Below, in pieces: positions 24,285 through 34,795 of a stretch of 64,000 bases of DNA (its first letter is position 1; each line of letters opens with the position of its first letter). The notes beneath the pieces are model-generated. The model worked only from the letters and a program-made list of their open reading frames with translations. It was not told the origin of the DNA and ran no database searches. The position numbers and the translations under genes were made by a program. This DNA is from Massospora cicadina. Its lineage: Eukaryota; Entomophthoromycota; Entomophthoromycetes; Entomophthorales; Entomophthoraceae. The stretch spans positions 91,673-155,672 of the forward strand of contig JAKSZP010000180.1 in the NCBI GenBank assembly GCA_022478985.1, read 5' to 3'.

Positions 24285-25243
24285 TACCCTAGGTTAGATG
24301 GTGGGCAACTGCTTCAAGTTTGACAAGTAGGATTTAGGCTCAAGATTATGCATAGATACCAGGTGCACCTTAACAACACCCTCCTCATATAAAGAACCAA
24401 TAAAAAATGGTCCAAGTGGATAGTTTGCATAAGCCTCAAGATCCAACCCATCTAATAACCATCATGTAACCAAGGTGGACTTGAAGCCCATATAATTGAA
24501 CTTGGGAAGGCATGCCATTAACCTAACCCCATGGTCCATCAATTTATTGAGCTGATGGACCCCTACCTATTACATCCTCTCTAGATGGGCCCCCCAGATG
24601 AAATCACTCCCCAACTGCATCCTAGCATGGCTATAAGTTTAACTTTGATGCCTTGAAGGGTAGATGGGGATGTAAGGTAGACTATCAACCAATGCTCCCC
24701 AAGGTGGTATGTACCAGCCCCCCAGAATTGATTTTGATTTGCCATACCCCCATCAGCTGCTCCATGGCGCCCTGGGGGATAGTAAGGACCACTTTGGGAA
24801 GGTCTGAGATTGACCCACCCTAGATATTTGTCTAGCCTATGTAAAGCCAATACAATGGCACACCGGTAGCTTGCTGTGGTATAGGGTAAGGTTAACCAAT
24901 GGCCCATCCTCCAATGGTTTCATACCAGATCCTAGCATGCTATAGATAGATTAGTTTAGGAGTCCCCCTTCATGCCAATAGTTCAGGTATTAAGTAAAGA
25001 ACTTTAAGAACACTGGGAAAATCTAAATAGTATATTGTTTGTAGCTATATGCAGAAGGCAGGTTTATCTATAACCTGATTAGACTTTACCTAAAGATATT
25101 TATAGCTGAACCCATTTGAAAATGGGAAAGGGATACCAAAAAATAAATTATATGAGCCAGCCACAATATGAGCCTAGAGGCCACTTGATCAGGGTAGAGA
25201 TGGCTTAGCTTGTGCTCAGGCCAGTTAAATTAAATAATGAGTT
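24285..25243. other. Spacer between the F flank and the Scy1-like gene; nothing firmly identified
   Basis: A minus-strand frame at 24907-24581 and coding-like minus-strand stretches near 24540-24310 (for example GLDLEAYANYPLGPFFIGS) suggest old transposon sequence, but no family motif is clear. The last ~100 bases on the right are the 3' flank of the Scy1-like gene, whose stop codon region overlaps an AATAAA-like signal. Confidence 0.4.
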
Positions 25244-28200
25244 TTATTTTATAGAAGGGGTCAAACATCTCCCAATCTGAGCCAAGCTTGGGTGGGGAGT
25301 CTCTGGGGGCCTTAGGATCATGGGGCGAGTAGGTTTGACAATCTTGGTGGTGGGATTTGGAGACTGTTGGGAGGACTGTAAGGGATGGAGACCGTTTTGA
25401 AATTGGGGCTTAGGCAGTAGAACTGAGTTGGAGGGTTGGTTATGACAGGCTTCCTGCTTGAACATATCCTCCCATCCAACCGTATCTGATGCCTTGGAAG
25501 AAGAAGCTTTGAAAGCCAAGTTGGAAAGGTTAGCTTCAGGTTTTGTCACTAATTGGGTGGCAGGTGGAACAGTTTTAATGGAACCAGCTTCTTTTGAAGA
25601 GCCGTTAACAAGCATCTTAAAATCTAAAGGTGCAGGAGATTTCACTGAGGCTAAAGTATCAAAGGTTAGCCTAAACGTTAAAAGTACCATTTTGTAATAC
25701 AGGGTGGTCCAAATTCCCTGAAGCCCTGATCTTATCCGAGAGATCCTTTTGAAGCTTCTGGGAGAGTAGGTTGATGGATGCCATGAGCCTTTGGAACTGG
25801 AAGGCTCAGTATTTTTATAATAGAGGGTAACTCACCTGGGTTAGGTTGAAGTGAGGGTTGATGGAGAGCTTCCATAGTTCCGGCAGTATTTTACAGGCCA
25901 CCGCTTCTGAGTCAAGATATTTGAGGCCCAAGGCTTGGTAAATGGCAAGCATAGCCAGCTGCACCCCCGGCTCCTTTGTTCTTGTATTCTGTAGGAGCGG
26001 CAAAAGCTTCTCGGAGATGATAGCCTTATCCAAAATTTTGAGGAGGGCATGGAAGCACTCCAGTACCCCCACCTTAATGGTGAGAAGGTTGGTTCGGGCA
26101 TACAGGGCTTGAATCCTTGGATACAGGGAGTTCTTAACCACGGCGTAATCCAATTGATCAACCAAAGCTGGGATGGTCCTTAACGCCTTGTCCTGAAGCG
26201 TAGAGTCCTGACTCTCTAATGAAGCATACACGCATGGGAGGAAATGGTCTTTAAATTCGGCAACTGACATTTTAGGGATCAGAGGCACCAGGCAATCCAG
26301 CAAGCTAGCTAGGACAGGGGGCGGCCCTTTAACAGCGTAGGCCAACCTAAGAGCCGGGGCCGCCAACTCTGAAAACTCAAGTACGGTGAGCCTGTCGGTG
26401 ATGAAAACGATGTTGGGCAGGGTGTGAGGGAGGAGTTCAGTCGCCTTGGTTTCCTCCAGCAGGGCGGGGAGGATCTGGACACCACGCGTTAGCTATTGGG
26501 GTTGCCCTACCTTCTTCAGGAGAAGCCGCTCTGGGAATTGTGGCAAGATGTCCCTTAGGCCCAAAAAGAAGTTCACCTTGTGCTCCGGGGGGTGCCCCGC
26601 CAGTGTCTCGAGAAACCGCATCGTCTTCACCAGCAGGTTGTCAAACGCTGGTGAGCTCTCGATCGCATTGGCGCTTGGGCGCTCAGAAGGCTGGCGAGCA
26701 GTCAACTTCCGTACGAGGGCTGGGATGGTAAGCCCCAACGGAGGGTGGATAATCAGTTACCTTCAAAAGGCTTTGGCGTGTTGTCAAGTGGCAGAGTGTT
26801 CAGGCGAGCCACCGCGTTGCGATACGTCAACAGGTTGTTGCGTGTTTTAAGAAGCGCCTTGCCCGAATTGAAGACTGCGTATATCAAACAGCCCAAAGCG
26901 AAGAGATCCCCTTCGAAGCACCGGTGACTATCAAGGACGAACTCGGGCGCAGCGTAATCAAGGTTCTGTTGGCATGACGGCGGCAAATTCGAGTCATGCT
27001 CAAAATAGGTCACCTGGGCTGTCTCATCATTACTGTATTGAAGATAGGTGCAGAATCCAAAGCTGATGGTTTAGCACCGATACCGTATAGCTTACCCGCC
27101 AAGTTTCCAATCTCCTTCGGGGGTTATAAAGAGGGCGCTGGGGGTGACGTTGCCGTGCACAAGCTTGGCATCGTTGTGGCAGAATTGGAGAGCCTTCGTC
27201 AGCTGTAGCAAACCTTTCTGGATCTAGGTTTGCTTAGTGGCAGCACGTGAAGCTTTAAAACCTCGAGCGCGTCCAGCTGGTAGTCGGTATCGACGCTTAG
27301 GTCGTGGGCAAGCAAGTTGCTCAGGCATATCTGTAGCGGTTCGGCCGCAAAGGTCAAGGAGAGCCGGGTCTCCTCGACCGACTCCGTCACTCGCAAACTG
27401 AACCAAGTCAGCCGTTCGCTCCTAGAGATAAACTTACATGTAAGGGTGCCTCAGCCTTGAGAGTTGGCTAGCCTAATAACAAACCAAATCAGAATCTGAT
27501 TTCAAAAAAGGCCAAGCAGTTCGGCAGTTCAACTAACCCAGGGCAGCCTTATAAAATATATGCTATTCTACTTTAATCCAAATATAAAGAGCTCAACAGT
27601 CTTAAAAACTACTCAATTCCGCGTAACGTTCTCAACAAAGATGCGTGGTTAAACGGAGTCTTAAACATTGAAGTATAAATCGACTTTAACTAGTCCCCGA
27701 ACTTTGAACAGATTGCCGAACCGATAACTCTTTCAAATGGTGTCTACACTAAACTTTAACTGGCCCGAACCGCATATTAACTTTTATAGCAAACTATAGC
27801 TCAACTGAGTTGTAACAACTCCCGGCCTATGTTGCGGGTTCTAGTATCCAACGCCCTTAAACCAAAATCTATTCGGGCCTTTATAATCTAAACCCGCAAT
27901 TAAAATCGGGTGGGCAACCCAATAACCTAGACGGTGAAAGGGTAAACCCTACATCCCAACGAGCTACAGGTTAGCCCGATACCCAAGCGTATTAAACTAC
28001 TTTACCAATTTAATCGTAAAAAACAAGGCGAACAAAGAGGAATACCTCACTTTTAAGCATCTCGAAGACCTTATCCGAGAGTTTAGTTTTGTTGGACGTC
28101 GCGGAGGTTTTGAACGCGTTTAAATTTTCAGCCGCCCCCTCTCGTAAACCTGAGATGATAAGAAACAGTAATTTAAAAGTTAAGGATAACCCTAGGAAGA

Positions 28201-28368
28201 GTTATACGACTACAAAAAGGATACAAATACTGCGACCGACCTTTCAATATTCGACCGCCTGGTTCCCTTATGGATCCGCCATAACCCTGAATAACTTATG
28301 GGGGTTCGGGATAGCTCATAATCTCGGGTGATGGCGTTCCCCAAAACCATCTGTTTAAACAGATCCAT
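25244..28368 (-). CDS. Scy1/SCYL2-like pseudokinase, HEAT-repeat protein, spliced (10 exons)
   Basis: Exons (descending): 28368-28225, about 28138-28046, 27472-27438, 27397-27262, 27223-27096, 27032-26761, 26719-26511, 26474-25836, 25796-25688, 25650-25244; 723 residues with consistent phase. Residues 1-330 are a kinase fold: GLWRIHKGTRRS, RLRHPYILRVTES, LTFAAEPL, LVHGN in place of HRD, KLGG in place of DFG, and NLDYAAPEF. About 340-570 are helical HEAT-type repeats (LRTIPALVDQLDY; ECFHALLKILDKAI). The tail is disordered, Ser/Pro/Lys-rich, with GWEDMF near 627. Known relatives bind clathrin-coated vesicles and act in Golgi-endosome traffic; that role is inferred. Start chosen at 28368 because the frame reads straight into the kinase N-terminus. 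The exon 1-2 junction is the least certain. Introns with placed ends are 36-63 bp except one of 573 bp. Confidence 0.88.
27473..28045 (-). other. 573-bp intron of the Scy1-like gene
   Basis: Donor GTATTC after the codon for Glu in MLKSE; acceptor TTATTAG before ASQLSRLRHP. It is about ten times longer than the other introns of this gene. I see no transposon termini or coding frame in it. It keeps many CpG dinucleotides, like the rest of the gene and unlike nearby LTR elements. Confidence 0.75.
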
Positions 28369-28812
28369 CGCAATAGTTCACGATCAAGTTGAAAAGGGTA
28401 GGTAAGGCTTGAAGGAGGTGCTAGAAGCTGAAAGGTTTTTACTCAAGTACCCAAGTTGCTAAACCTGGGTTCTTTAGTTAAGTTATAACCCTAACTTTAA
28501 TTTATCTTGACAGGTTTAAACTCTTAAGTAATAAAATCACCGACCTTTACCGGAAAACCAAAATTAAACTCAAAGCTGCAGTACCGTATCTTCAGTTAAC
28601 CGGTTAAAATACCCTATCTTACCAGTAGATGATAGCCACTCTAACAGTTTATACGAGTGTCCAATACCAGTTGATCTAGTCATTTTTAATCTCGGACTGT
28701 AAACTAGTCACCCCACTCCAAAATTAAAAACCGGCTGCACGAATTTTATCATCCAATGGAACAAACACAACTTTGAAACAAGTTGATAGAACTAAAATCA
28801 TCTATAGATGAG
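28369..28812 (-). promoter_or_regulatory. 5' flank of the Scy1-like gene, bounded by element C
   Basis: The 444 bp between the proposed start codon and the left target-site duplication of element C contain no coding frame. They must hold the proximal promoter unless transcription starts within the element's LTR. No specific promoter motif can be named. Confidence 0.4.
28808..28812 (+). repeat. Element C target-site duplication, left copy (atgag)
   Basis: Five bases atgag directly before the 5' LTR, repeated exactly at 38533-38537 after the 3' LTR. Five base pairs is the usual duplication size for Ty3/gypsy integration. Confidence 0.85.
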
Positions 28813-29552
28813 TGTCGACAATTGCAAGTCCAAAATTGTAAAAAGAGTGTTTTGGATGAAAGTGGTAATAAAATCAGCCAAAAGACCCTGGTCAATTCCC
28901 ATTGGAATCTCTCAATTGGGGTAACACTTCTATTAATACTCAGGCAAAAACCTCAAGTTTGGGAAGTCAGATTGTACCAAATCATCAGCCAAATCTGGGG
29001 AGCCATTCTGAGGTCCCACCCCTCTTACAGCAAATATAGCACAACCAATACCACAGAGACCAGCCCCTTTTATAGGGTTGGAAGGGGTCCTGCAAGGTGA
29101 AAATATTTTCATACCCAATGCTTGGGTAAAATTTATAAAAGCATTACCTCATAGATATATCCTACCTGCAATCGACTTTCCATCGGCTGTTTCACCAATG
29201 TGAGGTGATTCTCCAGAGATCCAATAAGTCAAATCCTTATATTCCCTAATTTATATATTACTAAGCAATCCAAATTTCATATTGATTTCCCTTTGAACCT
29301 TGATATAGTTTAAATACAAACTGCTAGTTATTGAAAAGGTTCACTTCTTATACCCCATATTGCAACCTAATATAAAGTATATTAAACTAACTTTTTATTA
29401 TTTTAATATTACTATTATTTTAAAAATAAGTGATTAAATTGCCTTTTAAAAATATTTATCCTAGCAGTTAAGAAATATAAATCTCCTGCATTAACAGATA
29501 AAATTTAGGGACAAACATACCAGCAAGCACAACAAAATCTTAATTTCCAACA
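28813..29552 (+). repeat. Element C 5' LTR (740 bp)
   Basis: Begins tgtcgacaattgc and ends ccaaca. It aligns with 37791-38532; landmarks include taatactcaggcaaaaacc and gagccattctgaggtcc. The two copies differ by scattered substitutions, many of them transitions. Confidence 0.9.
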
Positions 29553-29554
29553 AG

Positions 29555-29572
29555 TGGTGCTCACTACAGGGG
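29555..29572 (+). other. Element C primer-binding site
   Basis: tggtgctcactacagggg lies two bases after the 5' LTR. The same 18 bases, complementary to a tRNA 3' end of the form ...gagcaCCA, lie next to the LTR of element B, and a 17/18 match lies next to that of element D. Confidence 0.8.
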
Positions 29573-29602
29573 GTAGTATGCTACAAAAACTATTATTAAA
29601 AA

Positions 29603-29948
29603 AATAGGAAAAAAGAACCTCCTTTAAAAAGCTCTAAAAAGTATGAAATAATCAAGAAATTATGCCTCTTCAATAAACCTTTTTTTGAAATTGGCACCAT
29701 CTTCCAACCTGACTTAAGAATTTTGCTCACAAATATAATTTATATTTAATATCTGGATTGGGTTCAAATATAAACTATAAGCAACTTAGAATATACAGGG
29801 CTGAGTATATATATTATAAATGCCTATTATAAGTCAGTTAAAATATGGTGCCAACTTCAAAAAGGTTTTATTGAGGAGGCATAATTTCTTGATTATTTCA
29901 TACTTTTTAGAGCTTTTTTAATGGAGGTTCTTTTTTCCCAAAAAATTT
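29603..29948. repeat. Foldback element / MITE with ~115-bp inverted arms
   Basis: Arms at about 29603-29717 and 29829-29948 are inverted copies: gaacctcc...gcctcttcaata...ttggcaccat on the left pairs with atggtgcc...gaggaggc...ggaggttc on the right. About 110 AT-rich bases separate them. It lies in the untranslated leader of element C between the PBS and gag. No transposase is present. The superfamily is unknown because the outer edge and target duplication are unclear in A/T-rich sequence. Confidence 0.7.
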
Positions 29949-30262
29949 GAGAAAGTTCTTTTTTCCTAAAAACTTTACCTTCTGTTCTTTTTCCCCCAAA
30001 AAATTAGTGCATTTTTAAAAGTGGCTCTTTTTTCTACAATCTATTAAATATTTTTTTAGTACTAACAATCTATTAAATATTACTATCTCTATATATCATT
30101 TTTGACCCCTACTATTTCTCTATAAAATTAAAACTTATTGTATATATATTATATATAGTACTTATAAGCAAATATGCCTATAATTTATTTTACTAAATTT
30201 AGTTAATTTTATTGGTTAAATTATATTAAAAATTTTGATCACCATCTACAATACTTCATTTT

Positions 30263-30387
30263 TTTTATTTGAGGTAGGTTGACCTTGGGACAAATATACC
30301 ACACCAAGAATTTTTCTAGTCAGTGCAGGTTTCAAACTCAAAGCCTGCGCTAAAGAGGAAGCAGTTTTATCTGCCAGGCTAACCACC
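30263..30387 (-). mobile_element. tRNA-derived SINE
   Basis: On the minus strand a box A-like sequence (tagcctggcag) and a box B-like sequence (agtttgaaacc) are spaced like a polymerase III internal promoter, followed by ~60 bases of body and an A-rich tail (aaataaaaaaaa). The insert is flanked by an exact 17-bp duplication, ctacaatacttcatttt, at 30246-30262 and 30388-30404. That combination is diagnostic of a SINE mobilised by a LINE machinery. Which tRNA it came from cannot be told from the decayed head. Confidence 0.8.
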
Positions 30388-31076
30388 CTACAATACTTCA
30401 TTTTATCATATTTTGAAGATTTTATTGGTCAATGTATGCTGAATTTACTGTTTGCCATCTTAGTAATTTATTTTATTTAGATTTGGTTGCTTTTATTTGT
30501 TATTCTATGGTAAATTTATTGAATGTTATCTAAAATAATACATCTTATCAAAAATAGATGAGTTTATTGGTCAAATTATGCAAAACTGATAGCTATCTAT
30601 ATTGATTTAAGCTCATCCTGCTATGATCTCATACTGCCTGAATTTTGAACATACCCCAGTTATAGGAAATATATCATAAGTAATTGTGCTAGGATTTTAA
30701 CAATTGACAATTTAAAGTTTAAGTTTAGAGCAAAAGCTGAGCTGATTATGCTAAAAGAGGTATAAATAAAAAGTTGATTCAAAGCTATTGCTTCACTAAT
30801 GCCGGAATTAAGTTTATCCAGAGTTGTATTAGTTCCACAAGTATCCACCGCTTTCAAGTCCATTTTCTACTTACTAAATTAATGGGCAGATACTTGACCA
30901 ATACTTACAAAAGTAAAATGTGACCTAAGTTGGAGCATCCTCTAATTTTAAAGAAGATGATCATCCAAATTGGTCCAGTATTTTTCAGAGTTATGCGTGA
31001 AAAAACATAGAAAAAAACATACATATATATACAGGTCAAATTGGTAACCTTCTCCTTTTTCTAAATTCAGTTAAAA

Positions 31077-32290
31077 ATGGAGAGGGTTGGGGCAAATAAC
31101 CCTTGCAACCTCCCCACTGCCTCTGAACCTCAGCTGTATGCTTTAGCTCAGCAGCTAGCCCATGTACTGTCTCGAATTGAATCACTTGAACAGCACACAT
31201 ACCAAGACTCTCATGAGGCTGCTCCAGTTATTGACAAACCTCCATCCAGAGATAAATTTACCCCAGGGGAGGGTAGCATCACCTCATTCCTCTTCATATA
31301 TGAGGCTGTTTTGAAAGGGACCATCAATCCCCAAAAAGTAAAGCACATCCTCCCCTGCCTCAGCTATTTCACCCAAGAGGTGATGGTACCTTACATGCCC
31401 ACCCTTAAAACTTGAGACAAGGTAAAAAATGCGCTAATTGAGGAATTTGGCTCTATGAAGAGCTTGCATAGGAAGAAACAGGCGTTTATGTTCCTAAGCC
31501 TAAAGGAGGGGAATAAGTTGCCAACTTTGTTGACCATTTAGAAAGTGCAGCCTTGCCTCTCCTGCTCACCAAAATGCTACCTCTTGATGAAGCTGTTGCT
31601 GCCATCTTAACTGGTTTAGCTTCTCACATCTTTAGCATGGCATATCATCTCTGTCAAGCGCCATTTTAGACATGTCTGCGACATAAAAGAGGCTCTATTA
31701 GAGGTTGTAGGTTTCCATAACGCTGAGACTGCTCAAGGGAATGAGTTGAACCCTCAAGTATTACCTATTGAGGAACTTCCACCATATACCAAATGAGGGA
31801 GTCCATGATGATCCCTAGGGGTTCCCCTATGCTGGTTTCTACTCTGAGCCCAGCACCTGCAGTGCAGCTCAAACCTGATCTTATTTCACCCAGCCAACCT
31901 GAGGTTCCTAAGTTGCCTCTCCAAGTGGTTCCAAAGCCTGCTCCCAAGCCTAAACCCCTCTCTCAGGTGACAATCGCTACCACCAACAATGAGTTTAAGG
32001 ACCAGGTTGCTAAAACTAAACAAACTGAGTCCCTAAGGCTCACTACCGCTGATCAATCTAAAGCTGGTGTAGTTAAAGCATCCACCTTTACAACGCTATC
32101 TCCTCCAGCAAACTCTACTCTGAAACCTGTAGCCATGAAGCAGCCTAAAACCCCTACTTGGAAGGTCAAAAATCGAGCTGTGACCATTCCAACGCCTCCC
32201 CAAAAGTTAATAAGGTGGAGAAGCAATCCTAGGACCTATCCTGCCATAAGGGAAGCCCTGAACCTACCTCACACTCTATGGGCTCCCTAA
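31077..32290 (+). pseudogene. Element C gag remnant
   Basis: Starts MERVGANNPCNLPT with a short coiled-coil-like helix (LYALAQQLAHVLSRIESLEQH), followed by a capsid-like segment (FIYEAVLKGTINPQKVKHILP...ALIEEFGSMKSL). After stops and frameshifts at about 31415-31790 there is a Pro/Lys-rich basic region to 32290. No CCHC zinc knuckle is visible, unlike element D. The position between primer-binding site and protease fits gag. Confidence 0.7.
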
Positions 32291-32589
32291 CATGCATTTA
32301 TAACCTCTCCTATGATGAATCTGAAGGGGGTTGTGAAGATGTGGGTCATTATGTTTTAGGAGCTCTAGGTGAAGTGGAGATACCTGATATACTGAACTCT
32401 GATAAAGTGAACATGGCTAGGATCCCCCGCCAAACCTATCTCCGCCAAGTGTTGTGAGGTTTTGAGGTCATTGAAACTGCCAGTGACGCTGACCAGTTTA
32501 TTGCCACCTTGATCCGCCCAGATCAGTATGTTCATACCCTGCAGTCTATCCAGTAAAAATACCCTGAAACTGCCAAACGAATTGCCTCT

Positions 32590-34340
32590 ATTTTATGTTT
32601 AAAGGAGGTCCTCGCTCTTTCCCTCAACTTGGGTGGAACCTTAACCAAAATGGAGGTTGTTGTCAATGGAGTTCAGTTAGGGTTATAATTGACATTGGGT
32701 CCCCAGTAAACGTTGTGCCATCAAAACTCATTAATAAAATTAAACTGGCCACTGACCTCAATTACAATCAAGAATTTGGGAATGCAGGGCCAAACAGCAA
32801 CTGCGCCATTATAGCGTACTCTTCTTTGTCCATCCGTTTTTGAAAGCTCATCTTATCATCTCCACCGGTGGCCCTAACTAACAATACCTATGATCTACTC
32901 ATTGGTACCTATATTATGCTCTAGTATGAAGGGATCATTAACTTGAAGCAGGGTTATCTCTCCCTGTTTAACTACAAGGTTCCCTTAATTTTTACCAATG
33001 AGGAGCTTAATAAAATGGATTATGTTTGCACAGTTAATTATCCCTCTTCCGCTTTATCCCTACATTATATCACAGCAGGGCGACATACAAAAATGTTGCC
33101 TCAATTAGTGGACACCATAGAGGGTATTCCTTTCTACGCTTCTGAAGAAATGGTAATCAAGGCTTGTGAACAAAGGGTAGTTGACACTAAGATTACCATG
33201 CAAATCCCACACAACTGCTTACTGCATCTAATTAGCATTGACGGAATTGGTCCTTTAGAGCCCAGAGTTTTGCCAGGTGTGCTAGACCCTTCCTATCAGC
33301 GACCTATCAACCTTCTTTTAGGGAATCTCACCAAGAAGATATAGTTGTGAAAAAACATCAGGAGATCAGAAGAGGCATGTTGATTCCCCTTGAGGAAATA
33401 AAGCAAGTTCACTGTATTGGGTCTATGGCGGATTTGGGCTTACCCGCCAACCAGTCTTTATGTACTCTACCTTCCGTTCATATCTCCAAAGAACTAATTC
33501 CAGCTGAGCTGGATAAAGCCCACACCCAGCTCGAGGCCTACAGTGACGTTTTCTCTAAATCTGAAACTAACTATGGGCACATGAAGAGTTGGACTTATAC
33601 CATTGATGTTGGTGATGCTCAGCGTATCTGCTCCAAAACCTACCACAAATCAAAAGTTGAGGAGCTACAGATGCGGGCGGAGCTCAAACAGCTGCTGGAC
33701 GCTAGGTTGTTGCTGCCTTCCTAAAGCCCTTGGTTGTCCCCGCTCCTATTAATAAGAAGAAAAATGGATGTTACCAGGTAGTGATGGGCTACTGTAAGCG
33801 AAACAACCTCACCAAGAAGGACAGCTACCCTATTCCCCACATTGATGATGCTCTGGCCTAACTCTCTGGGTCTAAATTCTTCTCCGCCATGGACTTGGCT
33901 AGTGGGTATTGGCAGATAGACCTTTCTTCCACAGGACCAGGAGAAGTGCACCCTTATCTGCAGCAAGGGTTTGTTCCAACTCGCTCAGCTACCTCAGGGG
34001 TTTTGTAATGCGCCTGCTACTTTTCAGCGGGATTATGGATCACATTATTCAGAACCTTAAGCTAAGCTGTGTGATCTTCTACCTTGATTACATCACCATC
34101 TTCTCCAAGATGTATAAAGAGCATCTCACGCACTTAAAGGAGGTGTTTCAACACTTGCGGGCATCTAACATCAAACTAAAGCCCTCTAGGTGTACTTTTT
34201 TCCAGAAGAAGCTGAATTTTCTCAGTCACGCCATCTCAAAAGATGGGACACAACCTATAAAAGTTAAGATCAAAACAATATCCAGGATGCCAGCTCTAAA
34301 ACCCTACATGACTTCCTATTATTCTTGGGCATGATGGGGT
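32590..34340 (+). pseudogene. Element C protease and reverse transcriptase region
   Basis: Protease: VIIDIGSPVNVVPSKLI at about 32680, in which the catalytic DTG reads DIG, followed by NTYDLLIGTYI. A linker segment at 32943-33724 contains SKTYHKSKVEELQMRAELKQ, the usual approach to RT. RT motifs lie at about 33740-34250: SKFFSAMDLASGYWQIDLS, LPQGFCNAPATFQ (over two frames), FYLDYITIFS where the catalytic YxDD has lost an aspartate, and HLKEVFQHLRASNIKLKPS. Several stops and frameshifts break it. Confidence 0.85.
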
Positions 34341-34375
34341 AAACCATCAATTCATCCCCAAGTTCACCCAGCTTA

Positions 34376-34790
34376 GTGAGCCCCTCATGTCTCTTGGCCA
34401 AGAACGTTCTATTCCACTGGGGTGTTGAACAAAAGGCTAAGTTTGAGACCCTGAAGGTGCTATTACAAAAAGGCCAATACTCCGCCACTATGTCTATGGC
34501 AAGCCCTTCATGTTGTTCACAGAAGCCTTTGATTACGCCGTTAGAGCTATCTTGGCTCAGTTGGATGAAAATGGGGCCGATCATCCTGTGTCTTATTTCA
34601 GTAAGATGCTCTCAAAAGCTGAGCGCAACTACAGCATCACTGAAAAAAGTGTCTTGCTATCTTACTTGCTGTCAAATACTATTGCCCTTTTTTATATGGG
34701 ACTTCATTTAAAGTGATTACTGACCTCGCATCCTTAAATTGGTTACAAGATATGAAGGACCCTGTCATGGATACGGCTAAGAAAAACTAG
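34376..34790 (+). pseudogene. Element C RNase H, first part, cut by the 1.6-kb insert
   Basis: Contains the TEAFDYAVRAILAQLDE block, HPVSYFSKMLSKAERNYSI and ITDLASLNWLQDM. The frame stops at the insert junction and resumes at about 36411 with WALKLQHYNMTIEH and GTSHMKVDGLTWLP, which is the continuation expected in this family. Confidence 0.85.
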
Positions 34791-34795
34791 ACTGG

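Noticed and set aside
24581..24907. 108-codon minus-strand frame that could be a small gene.
   Set aside because: No start context, domain, splice partner or repeat relationship supports it; left as unassigned spacer.
26446..26850. 134-codon plus-strand frame across the Scy1-like gene.
   Set aside because: It lies antisense to exons 6-8 of the spliced gene and has no recognisable motif.
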